Below, piece after piece: positions 36,957 to 46,216 of a stretch of DNA of 64,000 bases; positions within the stretch are counted from its first letter, which is position 1; every line of letters starts with the position of its first letter. Source of the stretch: CAVPLM01 sp963713545 (GTDB taxonomy: Bacteria > Actinomycetota > Thermoleophilia > RBG-16-64-13). The stretch lies in contig CAVQME010000001.1 of assembly GCA_963713545.1 (NCBI GenBank), positions 661,371 to 725,370 on the forward strand, given 5' to 3'. The notes beneath the pieces are model-generated. The model was not told the DNA's origin, did no database searches, and saw nothing but the letters and a program-made list of their open reading frames with translations. Made by a program: the position numbers and the translations under genes.

Positions 36957-36978
36957 TATAATGTGTATTAAGATACAC
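36957..36978 (+). promoter_or_regulatory. Promoter and autoregulatory operator of vapBC
   Basis: TATAAT at 36,957-36,962 directly abuts the perfect palindrome GTGTAT-TAAG-ATACAC (36,963-36,978). A further GTGTATTA copy starts at 36,951. VapB antitoxins repress their own operon at such palindromes, so binding here would cover the -10 and start site. Confidence 0.65.
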
Positions 36979-37001
36979 CTCTCCTACATCAAGGGTACAG
37001 C

Positions 37002-37205
37002 ATGCGCACCAACATCGAGCTCGACGACGAGCTGATCGAAGAGGCACGGCGGCTGACGGGCATCGGGACCAAGCGCGCCCTCGTGGAGGAGGCGCTGCGG
37101 GTCCTCATCAGCTCGAGGCGGCGGCGCAGCCTCCTCGAGCTTCAGGGGAAGATCGCCTTTGCCGAAGGCTACGACTACCGCGACCTACGCCAAGACCGCG
37201 GTTGA
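37002..37205 (+). CDS. vapB: VapB-type antitoxin
   Basis: A 67-residue protein with an N-terminal ribbon-helix-helix domain (MRTNIELDDELIEEARRLTG, TKRALVEEALRVLI) and an acidic C-terminal tail containing the toxin-binding stretch LLELQGKIAF, EGYDYRDLR. It matches antitoxins of VapBC family pairs in length and order. The ATG follows the palindromic operator by 23 bp. Its stop overlaps the toxin's TTG start (TTGA), a translational coupling typical of these modules. It should bind VapC and, together with it, the operator. Confidence 0.9.
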   Translation: MRTNIELDDELIEEARRLTGIGTKRALVEEALRVLISSRRRRSLLELQGKIAFAEGYDYRDLRQDRG

Positions 37206-37621
37206 TCATCGTCGATACATCGGTCCTGGTCGACTTCTTCAAGGGCCGGGCGACTCCCGCCGCAAGGCGGCTCGAGCACCTCGAGCTTGACGGGATCGCT
37301 TTTGCCATTCCCGGCATCTGCTGTCAGGAGTTGCTCGCGGGCGCCCGGGACATCCGGGAGTGGGACGTCCTCCTCTCGTACCTGGAGACGCAGAATCTGC
37401 TCTTCCCAGCGGACCCCTGGCAGACGCATGTGGAGGCGGCGCGCATCATGGTCGATTGCCGGACGCGAGGCATCTCCCTGCGAGGGACCGTCGACTGCTT
37501 CATCGCCCAGCTCGTCCTCGAGCACGACGGGGTGCTGCTTCACTCCGACAAAGACTTCGAGCGCGTCGCCGAGATCAGGCCACTGCGTACGTGGGAGAGA
37601 GAGCTGGGCGGGGGATCCTGA
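37202..37621 (+). CDS. vapC: VapC-type PIN-domain toxin
   Basis: A 139-residue PIN-domain endoribonuclease. Acidic residues of the active site are visible: Asp in IIVDTSVLVDFF, Glu in ICCQELLAGAR, and Asp/Asp in GTVDCFIAQL and HSDKDFERV. The RNA target cannot be told from sequence. Start is TTG 37,202, overlapping vapB by four bases. In SLH gene clusters this module is a typical stabilising passenger; it is the only plus-strand unit between 20.1 and 46.5 kb. Confidence 0.92.
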   Translation: MIIVDTSVLVDFFKGRATPAARRLEHLELDGIAFAIPGICCQELLAGARDIREWDVLLSYLETQNLLFPADPWQTHVEAARIMVDCRTRGISLRGTVDCFIAQLVLEHDGVLLHSDKDFERVAEIRPLRTWERELGGGS

Positions 37622-37693
37622 AGAGGACCCGGCCCCGGCTCATTCGGACACGGTTCGGCGGTCACTCCTCCAAACAGGCCGCGGTCGCCGGAA

Positions 37694-39604
37694 TCAGACG
37701 CCGTATCCTTCCAGGTCGAGCACCCGGCAGAGGATCACGGCTACGTGTTGGCGCTTGATGGCCTCTTCTACCCGGAGTACCACCGTACCGCTACCGGGCG
37801 GTCCCTCGTACCCCTGGATGACGCCCTGCTGTTTCAGGTAGGTAGCTGCGCCCCAGTGGACGCTGGTCGGCGGCACGTCGGCAAAGCCCGGGGTGCCGGC
37901 AGTTAGAGCGGCGGCTTCGTCCTCCCAGCCCAGGGCACGGCACATCATGGTCGCCATCTGATCGCGGCGCACCACCGTGTACGGCTCGAAGCTGGTGGCA
38001 CTGACCCCCGAGACCAAACCGGCCTTCTTGGCCGCGGCCACCCAGTCGGAGGTGTCTCCCACCACGTTCTTGTCCATGGGGACGTCGTCGAAGGGGGCGG
38101 TGGTCACGTTGACCACCTCGATCAGGTCCTCGGGGTGCAGGATGTTGTGCAGGTTCACGGCGATCTTGGCGAACTGCCAGCGGGTGACCGAGTTACCCGG
38201 CTTGAAGAGGCCGGAATCGTACCCGCTCATCAGCCCGGCGGTGACCACCCGGGCGATCTGGTCGTGATAGATGTGACCGCTGCCCACGTCGTAGAACTCC
38301 CCCGGAGCCAGCGGTTCGCCCCCGGTAACGCTCAAGATGAGGGTGGAGCGCAGCCCCAGGCGGCTCTTCATGGTCGTGGCCGAGACGGTGGTGGTGCCCT
38401 GGTCGCCGGTGAGACGCAAGGTCTTCGCGTGACTGTCAGGATCAGCGGTGTCGCGCCCGACGACCTCCACCCGGCTGATGAGACCCACGTCGAACTCCGC
38501 GGAGAGTTCGGCTCTCGAGATGGTGTAGGTCCAGCTGAAGCCCGGGCCGTGAGAGTCCATGCTCGCGGGCGGGGCCTCGAGGCTCCAGGGGTCGGGCTGC
38601 GAGACGATGTAGGGCGGCTTGGTGCCCGACCAGGCGGAATCGGTGGTGTAGCCTCCCGAGTGAGCGGAGAAGTAGGTGCTGGCAGCTTTGCCCTGGTAGG
38701 TGAGGATCAGCCCGGCAGTATCTTCAGCCGCCTGGGCGATGCCTGGGTAGCGTTTCTCGAAGCTGTAACCCCGATAGCACTGGTCCTGCCAACCGTCAGT
38801 TAGAGTGCCGTTCTTCGCCACGGCGTAGGTGCGGGCAGCGACCGCCTGCGCTTTCACCGACTCGGGGGCATAGGCGGCGGCTCCGGGGACCGCCCAGTCG
38901 TAGTCGACCTCGGCGATGCTGCGGACATATTTCTCCAGCTTGACGATGTTGTAGACCCAGAGTTCGCCTGGGTCGTCGCCGTATTGGAGGCGGATGGAGC
39001 CCCAGTACTCGCGGTAGTCGTAGGTGGCGCCGCTGGTCTTGAGTTGGATGGCCACCCGGCCCTCACCGGGATCTTCACCGGTGCGGACCGATCTTAGCTC
39101 GACGTAGTCGTAAGGGCCCTGGGTGCCGGCCGGAGTGACCACCCGTACCCTGCCCTCGGTGTTCAACACGTTGATCAGCGTGCCCGCAGGGATGACCTCC
39201 GTTTCGTCTGTGGAGGCAGTGTGCTTCACGAGGAGGGCCGAGGTCAACACCGGTTTGAGGTCGACCTGGACGAAGCTGGTGACGTTGCTGGTCGGTGGGT
39301 TGCTGGAGATACGCACCCTGACTTCGCTGTTCGGATCGGGGAGGCTCTCCAAAGTGGTGCCCGGGTAGTAGAAGGCCAGGATCTCGTCGAAGGGGACGCC
39401 CTCGCGGGCCGCCTGCCAGGCGCCCCATTGGCTCATGCCTACCCCGTGGCCCCAGCCGCGGCCGGTGAAGACGAAGTCGTCCCCGGCTGCGCGCGCTCCA
39501 GGAGTGAAGACAAGACCGGCGAGGACGAGCGACAGAAGAACGAGCCCCGCGGCCAAGACCCGGCGGCGGCTCCCGGCCCGCGAACAGGAACGATCATTAT
39601 TCAA
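37694..39604 (-). CDS. SpoIID/LytB-domain protein with SLH domains
   Basis: About 636 residues, frame intact. The start is probably TTG 39,604, eight bases after GGGAGG; an in-frame TTG at 39,610 is too close to it. A signal (LAAGLVLLSLVLAGLVFTPG) is followed at residue ~45 by GRGWGHGVGMSQWGAWQAA, the LytB/SpoIID signature. The SpoIID body, with LEKYVRSIAEVDYDW, SVKAQAVAARTYAVA and YFSAHSGGYT, comes after it. Three SLH repeats follow (SGYDSGLFKPGNSVTRWQFA). SpoIID-type proteins cleave or help cleave denuded peptidoglycan glycans. Upstream lies the amidase-SLH gene, 110 bp away. Confidence 0.88.
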   Translation of the reverse strand: MNNDRSCSRAGSRRRVLAAGLVLLSLVLAGLVFTPGARAAGDDFVFTGRGWGHGVGMSQWGAWQAAREGVPFDEILAFYYPGTTLESLPDPNSEVRVRISSNPPTSNVTSFVQVDLKPVLTSALLVKHTASTDETEVIPAGTLINVLNTEGRVRVVTPAGTQGPYDYVELRSVRTGEDPGEGRVAIQLKTSGATYDYREYWGSIRLQYGDDPGELWVYNIVKLEKYVRSIAEVDYDWAVPGAAAYAPESVKAQAVAARTYAVAKNGTLTDGWQDQCYRGYSFEKRYPGIAQAAEDTAGLILTYQGKAASTYFSAHSGGYTTDSAWSGTKPPYIVSQPDPWSLEAPPASMDSHGPGFSWTYTISRAELSAEFDVGLISRVEVVGRDTADPDSHAKTLRLTGDQGTTTVSATTMKSRLGLRSTLILSVTGGEPLAPGEFYDVGSGHIYHDQIARVVTAGLMSGYDSGLFKPGNSVTRWQFAKIAVNLHNILHPEDLIEVVNVTTAPFDDVPMDKNVVGDTSDWVAAAKKAGLVSGVSATSFEPYTVVRRDQMATMMCRALGWEDEAAALTAGTPGFADVPPTSVHWGAATYLKQQGVIQGYEGPPGSGTVVLRVEEAIKRQHVAVILCRVLDLEGYGV

Positions 39605-39720
39605 AAGCAAAACCTCCCAGTCGGAGTCGCGGCCCTGCGGTCTCTAGGCCCCGACGGGTGCGGCTGACTACTGCTCATCCGGTCGCTGGGCGCTCCCCTG
39701 AGGGCGGTCGCCGGCAGCTG

Positions 39721-41379
39721 CTACTCACTAGTGTAGACCGTGCTGGACCATTTGAGGTACTCGAGCACCCCGTTGGCGATACCCTGAGCCCCCGCTTTCT
39801 GATAGGCAGGGTCCTTCAGCAGGGCTTCTTCCTCGGGGTTGGTGACAAAGCCGACCTCGGCGAGAGCAGCCGGCATGTCGGTTTCGGCAAGAACCACCAG
39901 GTTGTACCAGTGCGTGCGCGCCCCCCGGTCGACGGAGTCGATGGCCTCCAGCAGGTTGCGTTGGATGGCTTCAGCAAGAAGCCGACCCTCGACGGAGTAG
40001 TCGTCGGGGGTACCCCAGTAGAAGGTCTCTGTGCCCTCGGCCTCGGGGTCTCCGGCTGCGTTGTTGTGGACGCTCACGAAGAGGTTGGCGCGAGCTGTGT
40101 TGGCGATCTCCGCCCGCCGGTGAAGGGCCTCGGAGACCGTGGCGCCGGGCAGGATGTCTTCCTCGCGGGTCATGATCACCCGGAGACCGGCATCGCGTAG
40201 GTCCCGAGCAAGCAACAGAGCGATGCTCAGGTTGAAGTCCTTCTCGTAGGAACCGGTCGCACCGACGGCCCCAGAGTCGATCCCGCCGTGGCCCGCGTCG
40301 ACGCAGATGAGTGGCGGTCCATCTCCCTCGGGACCATCAACACGAGGAGCTACATCCACGACGATGCGGCTGCCCTCGTCCGCCGCCGGCGCGAGCGACA
40401 TCACCCGGAAGGTCCGGTAGCGGCCGAGCTTCAGAGTGATGCGGACGGTGCGCGGATGGTAAGCAAGTTGCCGGGCGCCGACGGACTTGACCTCGGCCGT
40501 GTCGATGGCCTGGCTGAGAGTCCCGGCGATGGCGCCGCCGGCGTAGTCGACGGTGAGCGTTCCGTCGGCGGAGATGGCAGCTACGACGCTACCCGGAGCG
40601 CGGGAGAGTTCGATGACCACTCGGGTCCTGTCGGGATAGTCACCCGCGACGCTGACCCGTTGGATGACGGCCATCATGCTGAGCTCGGCCCGAAAGACCA
40701 CGAGGGAGAATTGGGCCCGGGTGATGCCGTCCTTGGGCTTGAACTCCCCGTTGGAGCCGTTGAAGAGCCCCCGCTCCACCGCCAGAGCCGCATAGGGCCG
40801 CGCGTTGGTCGAGATGTTCGCTTCATCCGAGAACGCGGAGAGGATCTCGGCGATGCGGCTACCGCTGAGCTTGAGTGCGTCCGCGTCCCAGCCCATGGCC
40901 CGCACCATGATGATCGCCATCTGCTCTCGCGTCAGCGTGTCGTACGCCCGGAATCTTCCATCTGGGTAGCCGGTGATCCAGCCCTGAGCCGCGGCGGCCC
41001 GCACGTACTTCCCGTAGACGACGTCCAGATCGGAGAAATAGGGGCCGCCGGAATTGAGCGGCACATCCCGCCACAAGACCAGGATCTTGGTGGCCTGGCC
41101 CCGGGTGAGGGTCTTCTCGGGGCCGAAGGAGCCGTCGTTGTAGCCGGAGATGATGCCGGCACCCGCCATGTATTCGATGGCATCGTAGGCCACGTGGCCC
41201 TTTCCCACGTCGGGGAACGTGGAGGCGGCCGAGGCGGAAGCCGGAGCGGCGGTCAGCAGGATCAGTGCGGCGAGGACAAGGGCGGCGACAGATCCCAGCA
41301 AGCCGGCGGAGACACGGGAGTGGGCGGGGCAGGCGCGCGTCCGGGCTGCCGGGCGACTCTCACCCTCCCGGCGGAGCAT
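39721..41379 (-). CDS. N-acetylmuramoyl-L-alanine amidase with SLH and AMIN domains
   Basis: A 552-residue protein, frame intact. A signal peptide is followed by three SLH repeats (ISGYNDGSFGPEKTLTRGQA, ITGYPDGRFRAYDTLTREQM and a third). Residues about 225-335 form an AMIN-type domain (FRVMSLAPAADEGSRIVVDV at its end). The C-terminus is Amidase_3: CVDAGHGGIDSGAVG with the zinc His, FVSVHNNA with the second zinc His, and LAEVGFVTNPEEEALL with the catalytic Glu. It should hydrolyse the bond between MurNAc and L-Ala at cell separation or wall turnover. The order SLH first, catalytic domain last, is opposite to most others here. Confidence 0.92.
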   Translation of the reverse strand: MLRREGESRPAARTRACPAHSRVSAGLLGSVAALVLAALILLTAAPASASAASTFPDVGKGHVAYDAIEYMAGAGIISGYNDGSFGPEKTLTRGQATKILVLWRDVPLNSGGPYFSDLDVVYGKYVRAAAAQGWITGYPDGRFRAYDTLTREQMAIIMVRAMGWDADALKLSGSRIAEILSAFSDEANISTNARPYAALAVERGLFNGSNGEFKPKDGITRAQFSLVVFRAELSMMAVIQRVSVAGDYPDRTRVVIELSRAPGSVVAAISADGTLTVDYAGGAIAGTLSQAIDTAEVKSVGARQLAYHPRTVRITLKLGRYRTFRVMSLAPAADEGSRIVVDVAPRVDGPEGDGPPLICVDAGHGGIDSGAVGATGSYEKDFNLSIALLLARDLRDAGLRVIMTREEDILPGATVSEALHRRAEIANTARANLFVSVHNNAAGDPEAEGTETFYWGTPDDYSVEGRLLAEAIQRNLLEAIDSVDRGARTHWYNLVVLAETDMPAALAEVGFVTNPEEEALLKDPAYQKAGAQGIANGVLEYLKWSSTVYTSE

Positions 41380-41396
41380 ATGCCACCCAAAAGGAG

Positions 41397-43067
41397 TTAT
41401 GAGCCCGAACCTCCCTCGAGCAATCTCAGGAGACGGGCCATCACGGTGATCGTTTGGGCCCTATTCGCGTTCTCCTCGGGGCGGAAGCAGTCCTTCGCGT
41501 CGCCGCACATGAGCCCTAGATAGTTGGTCATGAAGATAGCCCCCTGGGCCCAGTAGCCTTTGGATACGTCTTTGTAGACCAAGTAGGCGGCGGCGGCGGT
41601 TCCCGCCCAGTTCTCGTTGGGATCGGACCCCAGCGCGCGACACATCATGGTGGCCATCTGGGCCCGGGTGGTGAGTTGGTCGGGAGAGAACGTGGTTCCG
41701 TCGCCGGTGCCGCGGACCAGGCCGAGCCGGGCTGCGACCTGTATCTCCTTGTAGGCCCAGTAGGTGGAGGGCACGTCGGTGAAGGTGGCCGAGTCGCCGG
41801 TCTCTGCGGCGTTGGCGGCGGTCGGGTCGGTCGTAGCGGCAGCCGAAGCAGCTGCGGGGTCGAGAGCAGCCGCGTCATCCGTAGGATCGACCGCATCCGT
41901 GTCGGTCACAGGGGCCGGTTCGGGTATCGCCGGGTCGAGGGCCGACGGATCAGCGGGAGTTTCGGCTTCAGGTGCGGCCTCCGCGGAGGCCGCGGCGTCC
42001 GCGTCCGCGGCGTCGAAGGCGGCCAGTTCCGCGGGCGCCATCGCCCGAACCAGATACACCGTGAAGAGCGCCCGCGAGACCTGAGAGTAGGGCCGGAACC
42101 GTTGGTCGGCGACCTCGGTGACCACCCCCGCTCCCCGGGCCTGGGCAAAGTCGGTGTAGAACCAGTCGGTGGTGCGGACGTCGGTGAATCCCAGCACCGT
42201 GGTGGTAGGAACGGTTGTCGTGGTGGTAGTGGGCCTCGGAGCCGTGGTCGTCGTGGTCGGTTTCGGAGCGGTGGTGGTCGTGGTGGACCCGGGTTTGGTG
42301 GTCGTCGTGGTCAGCGGCGGCTTCCCGGCCGCGATCCACTCCGCCAATGTGGGGGCGGCCTTGAGACTTGCATATGGGTCGATGGCACTGGGAGTCCGGG
42401 TCTGGCCCGCCGAAGCGGCCACGTAGCCGCCCAGGTGGATCTCGAAGTGAAGATGGCTGACCGTGTCCTCGGCATTCCCGCTATCACCGACGTAGCCGAT
42501 CACGTCACCCCTGTGGACGCGAGTCCCGTTGGCCAGACCGGGAGCGTAGGCGTACTGCACGCCGCCATTACCGTCGTCGGTGTCGGGGGTGTCGTTGTTC
42601 AGATGGATGTAGAAGTAATCATTGCCGTCGTCGCCCCGTAACAGGATGTTGTAGTAGGGGAGGTTGTTGTAGCTGGAGAGCTTGCCGGTAAGATTGAGCC
42701 AATCGACTTTGCCGTCGACCACAGCTAGGATCGGCGTCATCTTCGGCGCCATCAGGTCGTTGCCGGCATGGGTGCGACCGCCCGAGCGCGCCGCGCCGAA
42801 GGTGTCGGTCCAGGTCACGCGATGCTCGAGGGGGAAGAGGATCGGCACCACGATGGCGTTCGGGTCGGTAGCCGCGGCTTCGATCGAGGCCGTCTCCGCG
42901 GAACCGGGTGTCGCTGGGAACACGAGAAAAGCCAGGGCAGCCAGAAGCAGAACCGCCGCTGCCCAGATCGGGGAGTGAAGCCCTCGCCGGCCTAGCACCG
43001 TGCCTTGAAAGCCTCTTGGCGGCTGCGCCAGGTGTCGCGCCTCGTGGTTAGATCCTGTCGCGGCCAT
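41397..43067 (-). CDS. M23 peptidase with SLH domains
   Basis: A 556-residue protein, frame intact. ATG 43,067 follows GGTAGGTGG. After a signal (AAVLLLAALAFLVFPATPG) comes the M23/LytM domain: HAGNDLMAP with the first zinc His and Asp, and SHLHFEIHLGGY with the HxH pair. A Thr/Pro linker follows, then two SLH repeats and an Ala/Asp/Pro spacer with another SLH pair (FRPYSQVSRALFTVYLVRAM; GTTFSPDQLTTRAQMATMMC). M23 enzymes cut peptide cross-links of peptidoglycan. The gene starts 73 bp after the murJ stop and may be read with it. Confidence 0.92.
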   Translation of the reverse strand: MAATGSNHEARHLAQPPRGFQGTVLGRRGLHSPIWAAAVLLLAALAFLVFPATPGSAETASIEAAATDPNAIVVPILFPLEHRVTWTDTFGAARSGGRTHAGNDLMAPKMTPILAVVDGKVDWLNLTGKLSSYNNLPYYNILLRGDDGNDYFYIHLNNDTPDTDDGNGGVQYAYAPGLANGTRVHRGDVIGYVGDSGNAEDTVSHLHFEIHLGGYVAASAGQTRTPSAIDPYASLKAAPTLAEWIAAGKPPLTTTTTKPGSTTTTTAPKPTTTTTAPRPTTTTTTVPTTTVLGFTDVRTTDWFYTDFAQARGAGVVTEVADQRFRPYSQVSRALFTVYLVRAMAPAELAAFDAADADAAASAEAAPEAETPADPSALDPAIPEPAPVTDTDAVDPTDDAAALDPAAASAAATTDPTAANAAETGDSATFTDVPSTYWAYKEIQVAARLGLVRGTGDGTTFSPDQLTTRAQMATMMCRALGSDPNENWAGTAAAAYLVYKDVSKGYWAQGAIFMTNYLGLMCGDAKDCFRPEENANRAQTITVMARLLRLLEGGSGS

Positions 43068-43139
43068 ATCGATCCACCTACCTGCTTACGCCCCGGGCAG
43101 GACTTCTCCTGCCTTCGGCTCACCGTTGTTGCCGCCCGG

Positions 43140-44897
43140 TCAGCCGTTCGAGGCTGGTCCGGCGGGCTCGCGCGCGGGCCGCTTCAAGACCGCGCGGAGC
43201 ATGTCGGTTATTTCGGCAAGTTCGGGCATTCTAACAAGTCTGGCCACCGAGAGGAAGACGAAGGCGCCCACCACCAGGCCGACCACGACTCGCACGGCGT
43301 TGCCTCCGGAGGTCTCCCCGACCGCGCGCAAGAGGAGGAAGTCGACGGCCCAGATGACGACTCCCATGACCGCCGAGACGCCGGTCACGCGCAGGAGCGA
43401 ACCGAAGATCGTCCCGAATCCCATGGCACCGATCTTCCGCTCGAGAAGCCAGGTGAGGACCGTGAAATTGACCGTCAGCGCCACCGTGAATCCGAGGGCC
43501 AACCCACCGACGCCAAGGAACTGCATGAAGAGATACGACAAACCGATGTTGATGATCACCGTGACCACGCTGATCTTCACCGGTGTGCGAGTGTCGTGAT
43601 AGGAGTAGAACACCCGCGTAAGAGTGTCCCGGCCCGCGTAAGCGTAGAGACCGAGGCAGAGAAAGAGAAGGGCCCAGGCGGTGCGGGTGGTGTCTTCAGC
43701 AGTGAACTTCCCATGCTCGAAAATGAGACCGATGATGGCGTAGCGAAGCAGGATGATCCCCACGGTTGCGGGCACCATGAGAAAGCCCATGAGCCGCATC
43801 GCAAAACCGACCGTGGCCTTGACTCGCTCGGGAGCGTTGGCCGCCACCTGTTCGGAGAGTAGGGGGAAGATCGGCACCGTGATGCCCGCTACGAAGAGTC
43901 CCAAGGGTAACTGGAAGAGCTTCTCGGCGTAGCTGAGGCTGGAGATCGAGCCGGTCTCCAGCATAGAACCCAGGATCTGGGTGACGAAGATGCTCACCTT
44001 GCCCACCGCCGACCCGATGAGGATGGGCCAGATCATGCCTCCCACCTCACGCACGCCCGGGTCGTGCCAGTCGATGCGGGGACGGTAGCGGATATCCTGG
44101 CCTCGTAAGCCGGGAAACAGGACGAAGAACCCGGCCATCCACCCGACCACGCTCCCGATGGCGAGCGAGGTGATGCCGATGCTCCCTTCGAGCGCCACCA
44201 TGATTACCAAGGCGACGACCGTGCCCACGGCCGGAGCGAACGCCGCGAGCGCGAAACGTTTCAAAGAATTGAGCATGCCGATGACTAGACCGGTCAAGCC
44301 CTCGAACACCAACCCAAGCATCAAGATGCGGAAGAGGAAGACCGCCTTGTCGGCAGTGGCGTCGCTGAAACCATAGCCGACCAACGGGATGATCCAGGGG
44401 GCCAGGACTATCAGCACCACGGTCACCACAACAAGGATCACGCCTATGATGTTGCCCATGTTGATGGAGAGGTCCCAGGCTTCTCTCGTTCGCCCGGTGG
44501 CCAGGCGGTAGGTGAGGAGGGGGACGAAGGTGGCGGTGAGCGCGCCGGCAACCATCAATACCAGCAAGTAAGGAATCCTGTATGCAAGGAAGAAGGCGTC
44601 GGTGTCGGCCTGCGCGCCGAAGAAGTAGGCGACCGCGATGTCCCGAACCAGACCGAGGAGCCGGCCCACCAGCGTCGCGGTGACGATGACGATCGCCGCC
44701 TTGCCCACCATCGACCTGACGGAGCGGGTCACACCGGTGCCCTGGCCGGCGACTGGGGCGCTGGGCGCGTCGACGGACTGTTCTGGGGCGATCCGTTCGG
44801 GTGGGTCGGGCAGGTGGTCGCGCCGGAGGTCGGGCGGGGCCGGTTGATCCGGCGAGATCCTGGAGGGCCTATCGGGCCCTTCCGGCGTACCGGTCAT
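43140..44897 (-). CDS. murJ: Lipid II flippase MurJ
   Basis: About 585 residues. ATG 44,897 overlaps the csaB stop (ATGA) and has GGAG upstream. An N-terminal Pro/Asp-rich cytoplasmic extension of ~60 residues precedes the MurJ/MviN fold with about 14 helices: GRLLGLVRDIAVAYFFGAQA, DAFFLAYRIPYLL, and the central basic-lined helices. It transports lipid II across the membrane during peptidoglycan synthesis. The long N-terminal extension is common in actinobacterial MurJ proteins. Its place directly after csaB links wall precursor export to polymer pyruvylation. Confidence 0.9.
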   Translation of the reverse strand: MTGTPEGPDRPSRISPDQPAPPDLRRDHLPDPPERIAPEQSVDAPSAPVAGQGTGVTRSVRSMVGKAAIVIVTATLVGRLLGLVRDIAVAYFFGAQADTDAFFLAYRIPYLLVLMVAGALTATFVPLLTYRLATGRTREAWDLSINMGNIIGVILVVVTVVLIVLAPWIIPLVGYGFSDATADKAVFLFRILMLGLVFEGLTGLVIGMLNSLKRFALAAFAPAVGTVVALVIMVALEGSIGITSLAIGSVVGWMAGFFVLFPGLRGQDIRYRPRIDWHDPGVREVGGMIWPILIGSAVGKVSIFVTQILGSMLETGSISSLSYAEKLFQLPLGLFVAGITVPIFPLLSEQVAANAPERVKATVGFAMRLMGFLMVPATVGIILLRYAIIGLIFEHGKFTAEDTTRTAWALLFLCLGLYAYAGRDTLTRVFYSYHDTRTPVKISVVTVIINIGLSYLFMQFLGVGGLALGFTVALTVNFTVLTWLLERKIGAMGFGTIFGSLLRVTGVSAVMGVVIWAVDFLLLRAVGETSGGNAVRVVVGLVVGAFVFLSVARLVRMPELAEITDMLRAVLKRPAREPAGPASNG

Positions 44898-46216
44898 GCG
44901 CTCCTCCGCCAGGAACGTCCCCGCGGCGCGCCCTCTGCCCCGGGAGCGCCCCGTTGCGCGAGCTGCACCGCCAGTCGCGCCGTACGGGCAGACTCGGCCC
45001 GGAGGGGCGCGACCGCCCGCGCGAGCGCGGCCCGTCGCGCCCCAGTCTGGGAGGCAGTGTCCACGATGGCTTGCATGAGTGCCGCCTTGCCCTGGGACCC
45101 GGGCTCCTCGAGCACGTCGACCCCCACCGCCCACCGAGACTGCTTGGTCTGAGCGGCGAACGCTCGGGTCTTCGGGTCGTAATCCAGGGTCACCGTTGGA
45201 GCTCCCCCCGTAGCAGCCAGGATGCCCCCGTGGAGGCGCATGGCCACGACCAACTCGGCCCCGCCCAGGACCGCGGCGAGGAGAGCGGATGGGACGCCGG
45301 GGGACAGGACGCGGGCGCGGCCGGCGAGGCCGCGCCGCGCCGCCAGGTTCTCGCACACAGGAGGATCAAGAGTCTCGTGAAGAGGCACCAAAAGGATAGC
45401 CAGATCCAGGGTGGCGGCCACTTGCTCGAGAACCTCTCCTAGTGTCTCCAGGTAGGCAGCGCGCCCTAACCACGGCCGCGGGCAGACCGCAAGGTAGGGG
45501 GTCCCCGGCGTCACACCGTGTTCGCCGAGAAGCTGGGCGGCCGCTTGCGCGGCGGCGGGCCTGAGCGCATACGCGGGGTCCGGGACGACCAACTGCACCG
45601 GAGATCGCACGCCCACCTCGTAGGCCAAGCGGGCAGATTCCGGGTCGCGCCAGGTCACCGCCTGCGACAGCGAACCCGCCGTCGCGACCAGCCGCCGTGC
45701 GGTGCGCGTGTAGAGCGGACCCAGACCCTGCGAGTACCACATCACGGGCAGACCGGCAGAACGAGCCATGAAGACGATGGAGAGGAAATACGGCACCGGC
45801 CGGAGCTTTCCCGCTCGAAAGAGGAACGAGCGGCCGAAGGACTCGAAGTCGGCTTCGTGTAGGAAGCTCCCGCCGCCGCTGATGAGCAGGTCGGCCGTCC
45901 TCATCTCCGCCCACAGCCTGCCGGGGGAACGCAGACTGGTCGACATCGCCTCAAGGGTGGACATCGTCTCTGGAGCCGGCATCGTCTCCGCCCACAGCCT
46001 GGCCTCCGCATCCTGGTGGACCCTGCCGCCGCGCTCCGGATCAGGTCCGCCGTGGTGATGCCCCACGTGTCGGCGCTCGGTGTCGGCGGGATCGAAGGAG
46101 AGGACGGTGAATCGAGCATCCGGATCATGCCTGCCGACCTCTTGGAGGATGCCGGCGAGGATGGCTTCGTCCCCGGCGTTGCCCTCGCCGTAGTATCCGC
46201 TGATCAGGTACCTCAA
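44894..46216 (-). CDS. csaB: Polysaccharide pyruvyl transferase CsaB
   Basis: About 440 residues. Start TTG 46,216 overlaps the tagA stop (TTGA) and gives MRYLISGYYGEGNAGDEA, as in CsaB proteins. Family marks are DLLISGGGSFLHE, GLPVMWYSQGLGPL, VTWRDPESARLAYEVG, VVPDPAYAL and MRLHGGILAA. The enzyme transfers pyruvate from phosphoenolpyruvate to ManNAc-type residues of the secondary cell-wall polymer, the ligand of SLH domains. An unusual insertion at about residues 52-110 contains an imperfect duplication, RLWAETMPAPETMST then RLWAEMRTAD. Followed by murJ with a four-base overlap. Confidence 0.9.
   Translation of the reverse strand: MRYLISGYYGEGNAGDEAILAGILQEVGRHDPDARFTVLSFDPADTERRHVGHHHGGPDPERGGRVHQDAEARLWAETMPAPETMSTLEAMSTSLRSPGRLWAEMRTADLLISGGGSFLHEADFESFGRSFLFRAGKLRPVPYFLSIVFMARSAGLPVMWYSQGLGPLYTRTARRLVATAGSLSQAVTWRDPESARLAYEVGVRSPVQLVVPDPAYALRPAAAQAAAQLLGEHGVTPGTPYLAVCPRPWLGRAAYLETLGEVLEQVAATLDLAILLVPLHETLDPPVCENLAARRGLAGRARVLSPGVPSALLAAVLGGAELVVAMRLHGGILAATGGAPTVTLDYDPKTRAFAAQTKQSRWAVGVDVLEEPGSQGKAALMQAIVDTASQTGARRAALARAVAPLRAESARTARLAVQLAQRGAPGAEGAPRGRSWRRSA

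Noticed and set aside
43140..45356. A longer MurJ protein starting upstream of 44,897
   Set aside because: The frame is open up to 45,356, but it overlaps CsaB; the ATG at 44,897 has a Shine-Dalgarno and a four-base overlap with the csaB stop.
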